Shown here one piece after another: positions 55,721 through 62,953 of a DNA stretch of 64,000 nt (the stretch's first letter is position 1; every line of letters begins with the position of its first letter). The stretch is taken from contig NZ_JBHEEH010000001.1 of assembly GCF_041929845.1 (NCBI RefSeq), positions 806,001-870,000 of the forward strand. The letters are read 5' to 3'. Under the pieces are notes generated by a model that saw nothing but the letters and a program-made list of their open reading frames with translations, searched no databases and had not been told where the DNA came from. The stretch is from Paenochrobactrum pullorum (GTDB taxonomy: Bacteria; Pseudomonadota; Alphaproteobacteria; Rhizobiales; Rhizobiaceae). The position numbers and the translations under genes are program-made.

Positions 55721-55990
55721 ATGAAAATTTTGCAGATACGACCGGCGCCATTCGGCGTCGGTGAGAAAACGCTTGCCCTTTTCGATGTGGAGCTATCGCC
55801 AGAATGTCGGATTTTCAATCTGGCACTGCGCAAGAATTCCAGCGGTCAGTACAGAATTGTGTCTCCTAATTCACAAGGGCGTCACGTCGTTACCTTTTCT
55901 AAAAACATTTCCGCACAACTTACAGAGGCAGCAGTCGCTGCATTGCATGGAGGCCAAGTTGCCAATGTCCGCAATCGCTTTACAGCTTGA
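55721..55990 (+). CDS. Small phage protein, N-terminal neighbour of the primase
   Basis: An 89-residue protein beginning MKILQIRPAPFGVGEKTLAL, with a conserved-looking SGQYRIVSPNSQGRHVV core. Small proteins of this pattern often lie just before phage primase genes in Hyphomicrobiales phages, from memory. ATG 55721 is chosen because the upstream frame to 55685 overlaps the preceding gene. It overlaps the primase-helicase start by 26 bases in another frame. Confidence 0.65.
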   Translation: MKILQIRPAPFGVGEKTLALFDVELSPECRIFNLALRKNSSGQYRIVSPNSQGRHVVTFSKNISAQLTEAAVAALHGGQVANVRNRFTA

Positions 55991-58115
55991 TCATAATGCC
56001 GAAATCCGCCAACACGTGGCATTGCTACACGATGCTGCCGCTGGCGTTGACGGTGTTTTAGTCGTTTCGGTTTTTCACGCGTCTACCGCATCAGAAACCG
56101 ACAAACCAGGCACGATTACACATCATCGTGTTGGTGATGTGGACGGTATGGTTGAGGCCATATCAGCCCATCTCGAAACAGCTGGGGCTAACATCTACGT
56201 TGGCTTGCAAGTGATGCGCAAAGGGCTTGCTCGCGGTCATCGCGGGACTGAATCCGACATTGTGGCTGTGCTTGGCCTGGTAGCCGACATGGACGCAGAC
56301 ATTGGCAAGACCGGCGATTATCCTTACACGCCGAGCTTCGTTCTGGAAACGTCACCCGGAAATCGCCAGCCGTTCTGGATTTTTGATAAGCCGGTCGCAC
56401 CTGCAACGGCCAAGCGTATTGCTGCATCATTGCGGCAAGCGACAGGGGCAGATTTTGGAACTGCTGATGTTTCGCATGTCTGGCGCATACCCGGAACTCT
56501 AAACTGGCCGAATGGGAAGAAAATGAGCCGCGGACGGTCTGAAACACCGGCGCTGGTCAGCCTGCTAGAGCCTTGGTCTGGTCATTTGATTGACGCGACG
56601 GATTTTGCGGTAACGGTTGGTGCTGTTGCTGGATCTGCGCCGGTTGAGAATAAACCTGTTGCAGTCGGTGACTTGCCGGATGTAGCGGGTATCACTGTTT
56701 CGGGAGCTGCTGAGGACTTGCTACAGGCGGATGGCCAGCCGGATCGTTCTGCGCACGCTGCTCGTGTGATCGAAAAGCTCGCTTTCGATGGTCATACACC
56801 GGAAGAGGGGCTAGCACTCATTCACGCGTGCACGGGTGAATGGAAAGAGCGTTATTCTTCCGGTGCGCGGCTCGAAGCTGATTTTGCTCGGATGTGGGCA
56901 AAGTTTGATAAACAGTACGGCACATCGCCGGTTGATACATCCCGACTTGTGGCTGGGGCGAAAGCGAGGTTGGAGCCGGCGAATGATAATCAGCCCGAAG
57001 TAAAGCGCCAAGGGTCCAATAATAAGCCGGAGGAAAAACCATATCAGGGAATCGTCTCAAGCTCTGAGTTGGTGAATGGGTTTATCCCGCCAGATTACCA
57101 TATCGACGGTATAATCCAGTCACGTTACTTCTATTCTCTTACTGGTATGACAGGGACAGGGAAAACGGCGGTTCTATTGCTGATGGCCGCCTCAACCGCC
57201 CTGAATCTTGCGATTGGCGGGCGTGAGGTCAGACACGGCCGCGTTTTGTATTTCGCCGGTGAAAACCCCGATGATGTTACGATGCGCTGGATAGCGATGG
57301 CACATCAGATTGGCTTTAATCCTCATGACATTGATGTTCATTTCATCAAAGGAACATTGAACGTGGGCCAGATGTTTGAGCGTATCAAAGCAGACGTTCA
57401 AAGGCTGGGTGGCGTTGATATGATCGTCGTTGACACATCTGCTGCGTATTTTATGGGAACCGATGAAAATAGCAATGTTGAGGCTGGAAACCATGCGCGT
57501 GGGCTGCGGAAACTCTGTGAACTGCCTGGCGGCCCAGTTGTCTTAGTTGCTTGCCATCCTATCAAAAATGCCAGCGCAGATAATCTACTGCCCCGCGGCG
57601 GTGGTGCTTTCATTGCAGAAGTCGACGGAAACTTGACGTTAGCCAAGGCTGGCGGATTGGTAAAAATGCATTGGCAAGGCAAGCATCGCGGGCCCGATTT
57701 TGAACCTATCAACTTTCAACTTGATACGGTTAGTGCGCCTTCTTTGGTGGATAGCAAAGGCCGGTCTGTGCCAAGCGTTATTGCTAAAGCACTAGATGAG
57801 CGTGAAACGGGTGCCATTAAACGTCAGGAGTTTTCGGATATAGATGCGGTGCTATTGGAAATTGAACATGATGGAACGCAGTCTATTCGGGACATTGCTG
57901 AATCCCTTGACTGGTACAAAGATGAAGCCCCAGACCGGCGACGCGTTCAATCCGCAACCGAGCGCATGAAGCGTGACAAATGGATTAAATATGAAGCCAA
58001 TAAGTGGAAAATCACCGAAGTAGGCAGGGAGGTAGTTGTTGAAGCAAAAGCACGTCGACATACAGCGCAATCTGCGGCTGACTTCGCTATGAGAATGAGC
58101 AAAAAATTCGGTTGA
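55965..58115 (+). CDS. Phage primase-helicase (RepA/RepB-like)
   Basis: A 716-residue replication protein. The first part (about residues 60-200) resembles RepB-like archaeo-eukaryotic primases: VADMDADIGKTGDYPYTPSF and TADVSHVWRIPGTLNWPNG. The second has a RecA-like AAA helicase or loader domain: Walker A GMTGTGKTAVLLL at about residue 394 and Walker B DMIVVDTSAAYF at about 485. The C terminus is a winged helix. ATG 55965 is preferred (GGAGG 11 bases before) over 55947 and 55761. It fits replication initiation at the GTAC repeat cluster directly downstream. Confidence 0.82.
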   Translation: MSAIALQLDHNAEIRQHVALLHDAAAGVDGVLVVSVFHASTASETDKPGTITHHRVGDVDGMVEAISAHLETAGANIYVGLQVMRKGLARGHRGTESDIVAVLGLVADMDADIGKTGDYPYTPSFVLETSPGNRQPFWIFDKPVAPATAKRIAASLRQATGADFGTADVSHVWRIPGTLNWPNGKKMSRGRSETPALVSLLEPWSGHLIDATDFAVTVGAVAGSAPVENKPVAVGDLPDVAGITVSGAAEDLLQADGQPDRSAHAARVIEKLAFDGHTPEEGLALIHACTGEWKERYSSGARLEADFARMWAKFDKQYGTSPVDTSRLVAGAKARLEPANDNQPEVKRQGSNNKPEEKPYQGIVSSSELVNGFIPPDYHIDGIIQSRYFYSLTGMTGTGKTAVLLLMAASTALNLAIGGREVRHGRVLYFAGENPDDVTMRWIAMAHQIGFNPHDIDVHFIKGTLNVGQMFERIKADVQRLGGVDMIVVDTSAAYFMGTDENSNVEAGNHARGLRKLCELPGGPVVLVACHPIKNASADNLLPRGGGAFIAEVDGNLTLAKAGGLVKMHWQGKHRGPDFEPINFQLDTVSAPSLVDSKGRSVPSVIAKALDERETGAIKRQEFSDIDAVLLEIEHDGTQSIRDIAESLDWYKDEAPDRRRVQSATERMKRDKWIKYEANKWKITEVGREVVVEAKARRHTAQSAADFAMRMSKKFG

Positions 58116-58120
58116 TTATG

Positions 58121-58349
58121 CTGTACGGCGGCTTGGTACAGTTAATTATATAAAGCCCGTTTCATGGCTGTACTGTACCTGAATCTGTACCAACTGTACG
58201 GGTGCAGCAGAAAACAATAAAAAATATAACAAAATCAATGTGTACCGCCGGTACAGTATTTTTATAAAAACACCCTTTGCGCGAGGGGGATTTAATCCCT
58301 CTCGCAGCTGTACGTACCGATCATATTCCTTAGTACGGTACAGCGGTAC
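58121..58349. repeat. Cluster of 13 GTAC-centred repeats, possible phage replication origin
   Basis: GTAC occurs 13 times in 229 bases (at 58123, 58136, 58170, 58175, 58187, 58196, 58242, 58251, 58310, 58314, 58333, 58338 and 58346), against about one expected by chance. Most sit in a common context, TGTAC(C/G)G or its complement, including a perfect palindrome TGTACCG-C-CGGTACA (58241-58255). An AT-rich stretch at 58212-58238 and a hairpin (58281-58305) lie among them. Position after the primase-helicase gene suggests iterons of an origin or an operator array. Confidence 0.6.
58281..58305. other. Hairpin inside the GTAC cluster
   Basis: GCGAGGGGGAT pairs with ATCCCTCTCGC around a TTA loop with one G/T pair. 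No T tract follows, so it is unlikely to be a normal terminator. Confidence 0.6.
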
Positions 58350-58378
58350 ACCACCCCCAAATTACACGAGGAGACGAA

Positions 58379-58600
58379 ATGAAGATACCTGCTAACGGAA
58401 ACACAAAAGTCAAGATTTTCCATGCTTTTGGAAAAGACGACATAACCAAGATGGAAGGTGAGTTGAACGATTTCCTATCTGAACCAATCGATACCATTTC
58501 AGTCACCCCTCAAATGTGCTCAATTGGTGATTGGGGCAGCGAGATATACCAAGCGATGACTGTTACCGTTCTGTATCAAGACGCACCGTCGCTTCTTTGA
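58379..58600 (+). CDS. Cse60-like small phage protein
   Basis: A 73-residue protein. The pattern VKIFHAFGKDDITKMEGELN and the aromatic C-terminal strand (YQAMTVTVLYQD) resemble the Cse60/DUF2758 family found in Bacillus spores and in many phages; function is unknown. GAGGAG lies 7 bases before ATG 58379. It follows the GTAC repeat cluster and precedes a larger unknown gene in the same direction. Confidence 0.6.
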   Translation: MKIPANGNTKVKIFHAFGKDDITKMEGELNDFLSEPIDTISVTPQMCSIGDWGSEIYQAMTVTVLYQDAPSLL

Positions 58601-58644
58601 TCTAGTCGTTGCTACCACCACACCACCACACTGAGGAGAAACCA

Positions 58645-59808
58645 ATGCCCTTTATCACAGACGCCAGTTGGCAGCCTTCAACATACAGGGCCGCACACCG
58701 TGCATGGTTGCTGAACAGCACTGAAACCGACGGCGCACTAATGCCAAAGCAGCGTCCGTCGAAACGCAAGCTTACAGCAGATCAGGTAAAGCGCTTTGCT
58801 CCGTTGCGAATGTTTCTGAGCGGCGTGCCTGCATCAGCGCTGACGTCGAATTGGAATATCATCCCTGATAATGACAATCGCACTGAAACTGATAGCGACG
58901 ACGAAGATCAAAAAACTGTATCGGAGTGGAAGCCGGAACGAACTCATGAGATTGTACCATCAATAAAGGCCATAGAGAGCGCTATTGCTGGTATTGAGGT
59001 TCGCTACAGGAATGAACCTTCAATGCTTTCTGGTGGCCGCCTTGAGGCAATGCGCGCATATCGCAAGGAAGAAGCCATTATCACCGGTGGTGACTTTGAA
59101 CGCAACCAACATGGCCAGATCATTAGGATTGGCAATTTGCACTTTGCAGGTGCTGACGAATACGGCATCAACCCAACAGAATGGGTCGAGTGTGTCGGAG
59201 ATGCCGGTGCCGTTATGGTCAAGCGTTTGCGTGTGCGAACAGGGGCCATGATGCATTCCAAAGAGCGACGTGATGATATCAAGGAAACGACCGACGTCGA
59301 AGCGTTGAAGGCGAGCAACGACTATTTCTATAATTTTGTTATGTCGTCTCCGAAGCGCGGCAAGTTAAAACCTAAGGCCGCCAAGCGTCCCCGCTGCGAT
59401 ATGCCTAATCCTCCATTGCCACCGACATCGTTGAGCTTTGAAGAAGCTCGCGCATGGGCTGGGTTGCCATTTGTGGAGAAGGATAAGCAAGCGGCTTTAC
59501 CCGCTGCACCCAAGCGCTTGGCTGATTTGTTTATTGGATGCAAAAAAGCAGATTGTTACGGAGGCGGCAGTCAGGCTTGGTCGGATATATCAACTGCGCT
59601 TGTCGGCAAAGAACAATGGAGTGCAGCTATGGCACAATTATCGAAATCCGACGCTGTGTCGCTTTCTGCCGTCCATGCCGCCAAGACGTATGCAGATATC
59701 GGTAAGGCACATGGTCATAGTGGATCTTATGCCGAGAAGGCTGGGAAACGGCTTTTGATGGCTGCAAACGATAATCTTGGGACAATTATAAATAAAATCG
59801 CAGCCTGA
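58645..59808 (+). CDS. Phage protein, unknown function
   Basis: A 387-residue protein with no domain I can name. A basic stretch lies near the N terminus (PKQRPSKRKLTADQVKRF), and the middle has charged helices. The C-terminal half has GLPFVEKDKQAALPAAPKRL and AHGHSGSYAEKAGKRL, possibly DNA-binding. ATG 58645 is chosen because GAGGAG lies just before it; the frame from 58609 adds 12 unlikely residues. It lies between the replication genes and the tRNA gene in the middle phage region. Confidence 0.75.
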   Translation: MPFITDASWQPSTYRAAHRAWLLNSTETDGALMPKQRPSKRKLTADQVKRFAPLRMFLSGVPASALTSNWNIIPDNDNRTETDSDDEDQKTVSEWKPERTHEIVPSIKAIESAIAGIEVRYRNEPSMLSGGRLEAMRAYRKEEAIITGGDFERNQHGQIIRIGNLHFAGADEYGINPTEWVECVGDAGAVMVKRLRVRTGAMMHSKERRDDIKETTDVEALKASNDYFYNFVMSSPKRGKLKPKAAKRPRCDMPNPPLPPTSLSFEEARAWAGLPFVEKDKQAALPAAPKRLADLFIGCKKADCYGGGSQAWSDISTALVGKEQWSAAMAQLSKSDAVSLSAVHAAKTYADIGKAHGHSGSYAEKAGKRLLMAANDNLGTIINKIAA

Positions 59809-59872
59809 ATGTCGGGAAATGCGGGTTGAAGCCGATATGAGTATGAGGGGTTGAAAACACTGCCTCGTCTTT

Positions 59873-59947
59873 AGCAGGGTGGAGAAGTAGTATCTCATTT
59901 GGTTCATACCCAAAAGATCGCAGGTGCAATTCCTGCCTCTGCAACCA
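59873..59947 (+). tRNA. Phage-encoded tRNA-Met(CAT), initiator-like
   Basis: A 75-base cloverleaf with encoded CCA: acceptor AGCAGGG with CTCTGCA, D arm GAGA-AGTAGTA-TCTC, anticodon arm TTTGG-TTCATAC-CCAAA (anticodon CAT), variable AGATC, T arm GCAGG-TGCAATT-CCTGC. Position 1:72 is an A/A mismatch, the hallmark of initiator tRNAs, and the pattern TGGAG, AGATC and GCAACCA matches tRNA-fMet. It differs in having U29:A41 instead of the third G:C pair, a D loop without GG, and a G at T-loop position 55. A terminator follows. Confidence 0.88.
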
Positions 59948-59955
59948 GTTTTTAG

Positions 59956-59980
59956 AGCCGTCCCATCGTGGACGGCTTTT
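59956..59980 (+). terminator. Terminator after the phage tRNA
   Basis: AGCCGTCC pairs perfectly with GGACGGCT around a CATCGT loop and is followed by TTT. It begins 9 bases after the tRNA CCA end. Confidence 0.92.
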
Positions 59981-60125
59981 ATATTCCTGCGCGCATTGAT
60001 TTGCTTGCCGGATATGTGCAGCTCTGGCGTGTTTGGGTGTCTCCTCCACTGTGGTCGCGCCGGAGCTGCTTACATTTTTTATCCTGAAATTAATCGCGTT
60101 TTCATACGGCGAGAAAGGAACTGAT

Positions 60126-60662
60126 ATGAAATTGTCATTTGTCGTCGATGTGATCGCGAATGAACTGAAGCAGCCTCGTGGACGGGTAGCGATGCTAAGC
60201 CGGCGATTGCAGGCAATTGATGCTATTCCTGTTGGCGCTGGTGGTCGTTTGGCACCAGACCTAAATTATAATGATGTTGCACTTATGCTCGTTACGCTGC
60301 TGATTGATCAAGCATCACATCAAGCAGCTCGATTGGCCGTCGATATGTGCGCATACACGCATGCCGACGAAACCGGACACGCAACGGCTGGCCATTACAT
60401 TGCACAATTGTTGAAGGGTGCTGATCTTTCACACAGTGCCAACAGCCAACTTGCTTTTAAGTCCAGTGTTACAGTTCACGGTGGCGCAGAGGATGCGATT
60501 GTTGTGCGGCACACATGTACTGATAAACCATTGGAACTGGCATTTACCAGCGATGGAAAGCCCTACCAACCCGAACTGGTAGAAACGATTGTGTCAGCCT
60601 TTACGCTGTCGGGTGTTTTGTTGCACCGAATTGGTAGAGCTTTGAAGGTGTCTGCTATTTAA
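60126..60662 (+). CDS. Phage protein, unknown function
   Basis: A 178-residue protein with no recognised domain. The start MKLSFVVDVIANELKQPRGR and later RVAMLSRRLQAIDAIPVGA suggest a DNA-binding or regulatory phage protein of the sort often found before terminase genes, from memory. AAGGA lies 9 bases before ATG 60126; the upstream frame from 60033 is unlikely. It is after the tRNA and before the reverse-strand DUF2971 gene. Confidence 0.7.
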   Translation: MKLSFVVDVIANELKQPRGRVAMLSRRLQAIDAIPVGAGGRLAPDLNYNDVALMLVTLLIDQASHQAARLAVDMCAYTHADETGHATAGHYIAQLLKGADLSHSANSQLAFKSSVTVHGGAEDAIVVRHTCTDKPLELAFTSDGKPYQPELVETIVSAFTLSGVLLHRIGRALKVSAI

Positions 60663-60675
60663 AGCGCTGAGTCTG

Positions 60676-61425
60676 CTAAAAGATACTTGGATCAAAATTT
60701 TGTGAAAAACTAATTAGTTTTAATTTTTTTCCATCATAAAGTTCGGATCTGTGAATTTTATCAAATCCAGTTAGCTTTTTGATAAAACGTTCACGTTCTT
60801 TGGACTCCTCCTTTGTAAGGCCAGGGGGTAAACGTATGCAGTCTATTAGTTGATGCATATCACAATTATAAGAACTTAATGGCTCGCGTTTATCCTCGTT
60901 AAACATTAACTGGATTAGCCTCACTTCGTTTTCTCCCGAGAACGCGACCGATTTCATGAGTGTTAATTGAGATAGGGTTTTCCAACTAGGCGGTGAATTT
61001 GCTAGCTCATTAAGTTGTTTCTGCATATCTCTGTAATTTAGATAGTTTACTTTACCTATGTATGCAGCAAAATCACCATAAGTTTGATCCAATGCTGACT
61101 GAAGGCTTTCTTTTAATTTACCGACAGTGGTTTGAATTCGAACATAATCAAATTTATTCTTAGCATAAGCTGCCCACATAAGAGCTGAAGAATACTCTAG
61201 GGTCCAACACTGTGCATAAATGCGGTCTTTACAATCTAATTTCGAACCATCTTTTTGGAATGAAAGACCTGCTTTAATTAGCTGCCCCTCAAACTTATCA
61301 TCCCATGAGCTAGGGCGAACTAGTACATTTTTCTTGTAATGAAACATGCGCTCTAAATGATCTAGTCTGACTATTCTATAAATTGCTTTTTTTTCGTCCA
61401 AGTCGTCTAAAATAATAATTCTCAT
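60676..61425 (-). CDS. DUF2971-type protein, probable phage cargo gene
   Basis: A 249-residue protein with the DUF2971 pattern: RIVRLDHLERMFHYKKNVLV, then SSWDDKFEG and CWTLEYSSALMWAAYAK. The family is found in phages and mobile elements, often near defence genes; function is unknown. The gene is on the opposite strand to all others around it and is markedly AT-richer than its neighbours, which is typical of a lysogenic cargo (moron) gene. The start ATG is at 61425 after an AT-rich leader. Confidence 0.78.
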   Translation of the reverse strand: MRIIILDDLDEKKAIYRIVRLDHLERMFHYKKNVLVRPSSWDDKFEGQLIKAGLSFQKDGSKLDCKDRIYAQCWTLEYSSALMWAAYAKNKFDYVRIQTTVGKLKESLQSALDQTYGDFAAYIGKVNYLNYRDMQKQLNELANSPPSWKTLSQLTLMKSVAFSGENEVRLIQLMFNEDKREPLSSYNCDMHQLIDCIRLPPGLTKEESKERERFIKKLTGFDKIHRSELYDGKKLKLISFSQNFDPSIF

Positions 61426-61524
61426 ATTAATCTCATAATCATCTGAAGCTAATATTGATTTTGATTCTGTATTAACATGTTTAATATAGATTTGATAAAG
61501 ATGTAGTCGTAAGAAAATTTTCCC

Positions 61525-61746
61525 TCATCGCAGGGCTTGGAACTGCATAGCCGACAACGAGTCGGATTTGAAATTGAGAGGTTTCTTAGGCTCTGCCGCG
61601 GGGACAGGCTTCACGCCGTCCGGCCTCTCAATACTAATCAGAGCAGCGGCGCTGAAGCAGAAGCGCCTATCGATATGTGTACCAATCATAGAAGTCGCAT
61701 TATCATAGGGTGATGTTTGTAGTTGGGGTCGCTCCCCAGCCTTCAC
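61525..61746 (-). CDS. Possible small phage protein (low confidence)
   Basis: An open frame of 73 codons from GTG 61746 (KAGERPQLQTSPYDNATS) ending LSAMQFQALR. Composition looks protein-like, but no RBS precedes the start and two strong hairpins cover the same DNA, so it may instead be non-coding RNA. I recognise no domain. Confidence 0.3.
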   Translation of the reverse strand: MKAGERPQLQTSPYDNATSMIGTHIDRRFCFSAAALISIERPDGVKPVPAAEPKKPLNFKSDSLSAMQFQALR

Positions 61747-61764
61747 CGAGCAGGGGTAGCGACC
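61574..61764. other. Region with two strong hairpins before the HNH genes
   Basis: TTGAGAGG (61574-61581) pairs perfectly with CCTCTCAA (61624-61631) and encloses GGAC/GTCC. Further on, GGTCGCT and CCCC pair with GGGG and AGCGACC (61727-61764) with one bulged base and a 15-base loop. They lie in a 430-base gap between the DUF2971 gene and the next phage gene. They may form a structured phage RNA or regulatory leader. Confidence 0.5.
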
Positions 61765-61854
61765 TGCCTGTTCTGTACCATTTCACCACAATAAAACCTG
61801 CAACGCCTCTCATGTATGCGCACCCACGCGGGTTACTTATCCGAGGAGATTAGT

Positions 61855-62151
61855 ATGCACTGCAAACGCTTAGGTGATCTTCATCAGCGTATTGATGAGC
61901 TGATAGAACGAACCGGATCCTATAACCGTATCGCAGAGATAAGACGTGAATATGCAAGAGCCAGCGCGTTTTGGGAGCGGGCAAGATTAAGACGCAAGGT
62001 TGAGCAAGATCAAGGGCTTAGCAAGGATCAGCGGTTGGCCCACTGTATTGCCGATGAGTTTGAGCGACGTGGCTTAGTAATTTATCCGCGTGAGCCAGGC
62101 AGACTTGATAGTCCTGAAGCGCCTATGTGGACGAGGCATGGCCAAGCCTAA
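61855..62151 (+). CDS. Phage protein, unknown function
   Basis: A 98-residue basic, helical protein (LGDLHQRIDELIERTGSYNR; ARASAFWERARLRRKVEQ). No domain recognised. GAGGAG precedes ATG 61855, chosen over 61816. It overlaps the HNH gene start by 14 bases, suggesting translational coupling, and may be a small DNA-binding protein involved in packaging. Confidence 0.7.
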   Translation: MHCKRLGDLHQRIDELIERTGSYNRIAEIRREYARASAFWERARLRRKVEQDQGLSKDQRLAHCIADEFERRGLVIYPREPGRLDSPEAPMWTRHGQA

Positions 62152-62446
62152 CCACCGCAGCGCAGAAGCAGCTGCCTATCGTAAGCATTATAAAACTGCC
62201 CGATGGCGTCGTATTCGTGATGGTCAGTTATCAAAGCAACCGTTGTGTGAATGGTGCCTAATCTCCGAAATCATTGAACCTGCCACAGTCGTTCACCACG
62301 GCGATGGTGGTCACAAAGGAGATGATCACAAGTTCTGGAACGGCCCATTCATCTCACTCTGCAAGTCATGCCACGATAGTCATGGCAAGCGCGAAGACCT
62401 AGGACAGATGGTCATCAGATTCGACGCTCAAGGCTGGCCGCTCTGA
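62138..62446 (+). CDS. Phage HNH endonuclease
   Basis: A 102-residue HNH nuclease of the kind encoded beside terminase genes in many HK97-like phages, where it helps cut concatemeric DNA at cos. The zinc-binding CEWC and CKSCH pairs and the catalytic HH in TVVHHGDGGHKGDD are present. ATG 62138 follows GAGG by 4 bases and overlaps the upstream gene. It is immediately before a possible cos region and the terminase genes. Confidence 0.88.
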   Translation: MAKPNHRSAEAAAYRKHYKTARWRRIRDGQLSKQPLCEWCLISEIIEPATVVHHGDGGHKGDDHKFWNGPFISLCKSCHDSHGKREDLGQMVIRFDAQGWPL

Positions 62447-62578
62447 CCAGACCCCTGGGGGGGGGTATCATCGAACCGTCGAAGGTGGTCGGTCGTGGGA
62501 CCGTAAGTGGGCGAACGGGCAGGTATCCGCACTTCAAAAGTTGAGGCAAAATAATTTTACATCATAAAGGATTTCAAA
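62447..62578. other. Possible cos site region
   Basis: A 132-base non-coding gap lies between the HNH gene and terS. It contains CCCC, CT and nine G (about 62455-62468), then a GGTATCATCGAACCGTCGAA stretch rich in short inverted repeats such as GGTCGGTCGTGGGACC. In HK97-like phages cos lies just before terS and next to an HNH gene. No cohesive-end sequence can be proven from sequence alone. Confidence 0.4.
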
Positions 62579-62953
62579 ATGGCTGCGCCAAGAAATCCCC
62601 TCGGTAAAGCTAAGCTAGAGGGGCGAGATACAAAAGACCCTCAGCGATTTAAAAGTCGGAAAGAACCCAAAATAAGCGCTGACATTGGCATGCCACCGAA
62701 ATGGATGAATGCTGATCAAGCGAAAGTATGGCGACTGTTTTGGAAAGAGTTACCATGGCTGAATGGTTCACATAGGGCTCTCTTAGAAATTGCCACTACG
62801 ATCCGAACACGCATTATTGCGAATGAAGAGGTCGGCGTGCAAGCACTTAACCTTTTGCGCCAGTGCCTCGGGCAAATGGGCGCCACGCCGGCGGATGCCA
62901 CTAAGGTTTCGTTCCCCGATGGTGAAGAAGAGAAGGACGATCTCGTTGATTAA
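62579..62953 (+). CDS. terS: Terminase small subunit, P27 family
   Basis: A 124-residue protein that recognises phage DNA for packaging. The pattern MPPKWMNADQAKVWRLFWKE and LLEIATTIRTRIIANEE fits the P27-type small terminase. The first 35 residues are basic (PRNPLGKAKLEG). It directly precedes the large subunit, whose start overlaps its stop. Together with HNH it forms the packaging module of a tailed phage. Confidence 0.82.
   Translation: MAAPRNPLGKAKLEGRDTKDPQRFKSRKEPKISADIGMPPKWMNADQAKVWRLFWKELPWLNGSHRALLEIATTIRTRIIANEEVGVQALNLLRQCLGQMGATPADATKVSFPDGEEEKDDLVD

Noticed and set aside
55761..55964. 68-residue N-terminal extension of the primase-helicase
   Set aside because: It overlaps the well-supported 89-residue gene in another frame and has no RBS; the start at 55965 follows GGAGG.
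58121..58349. CRISPR array
   Set aside because: The repeats are short palindromes (about 7-8 bases) at irregular spacing, with no repeat-spacer pattern or cas genes.
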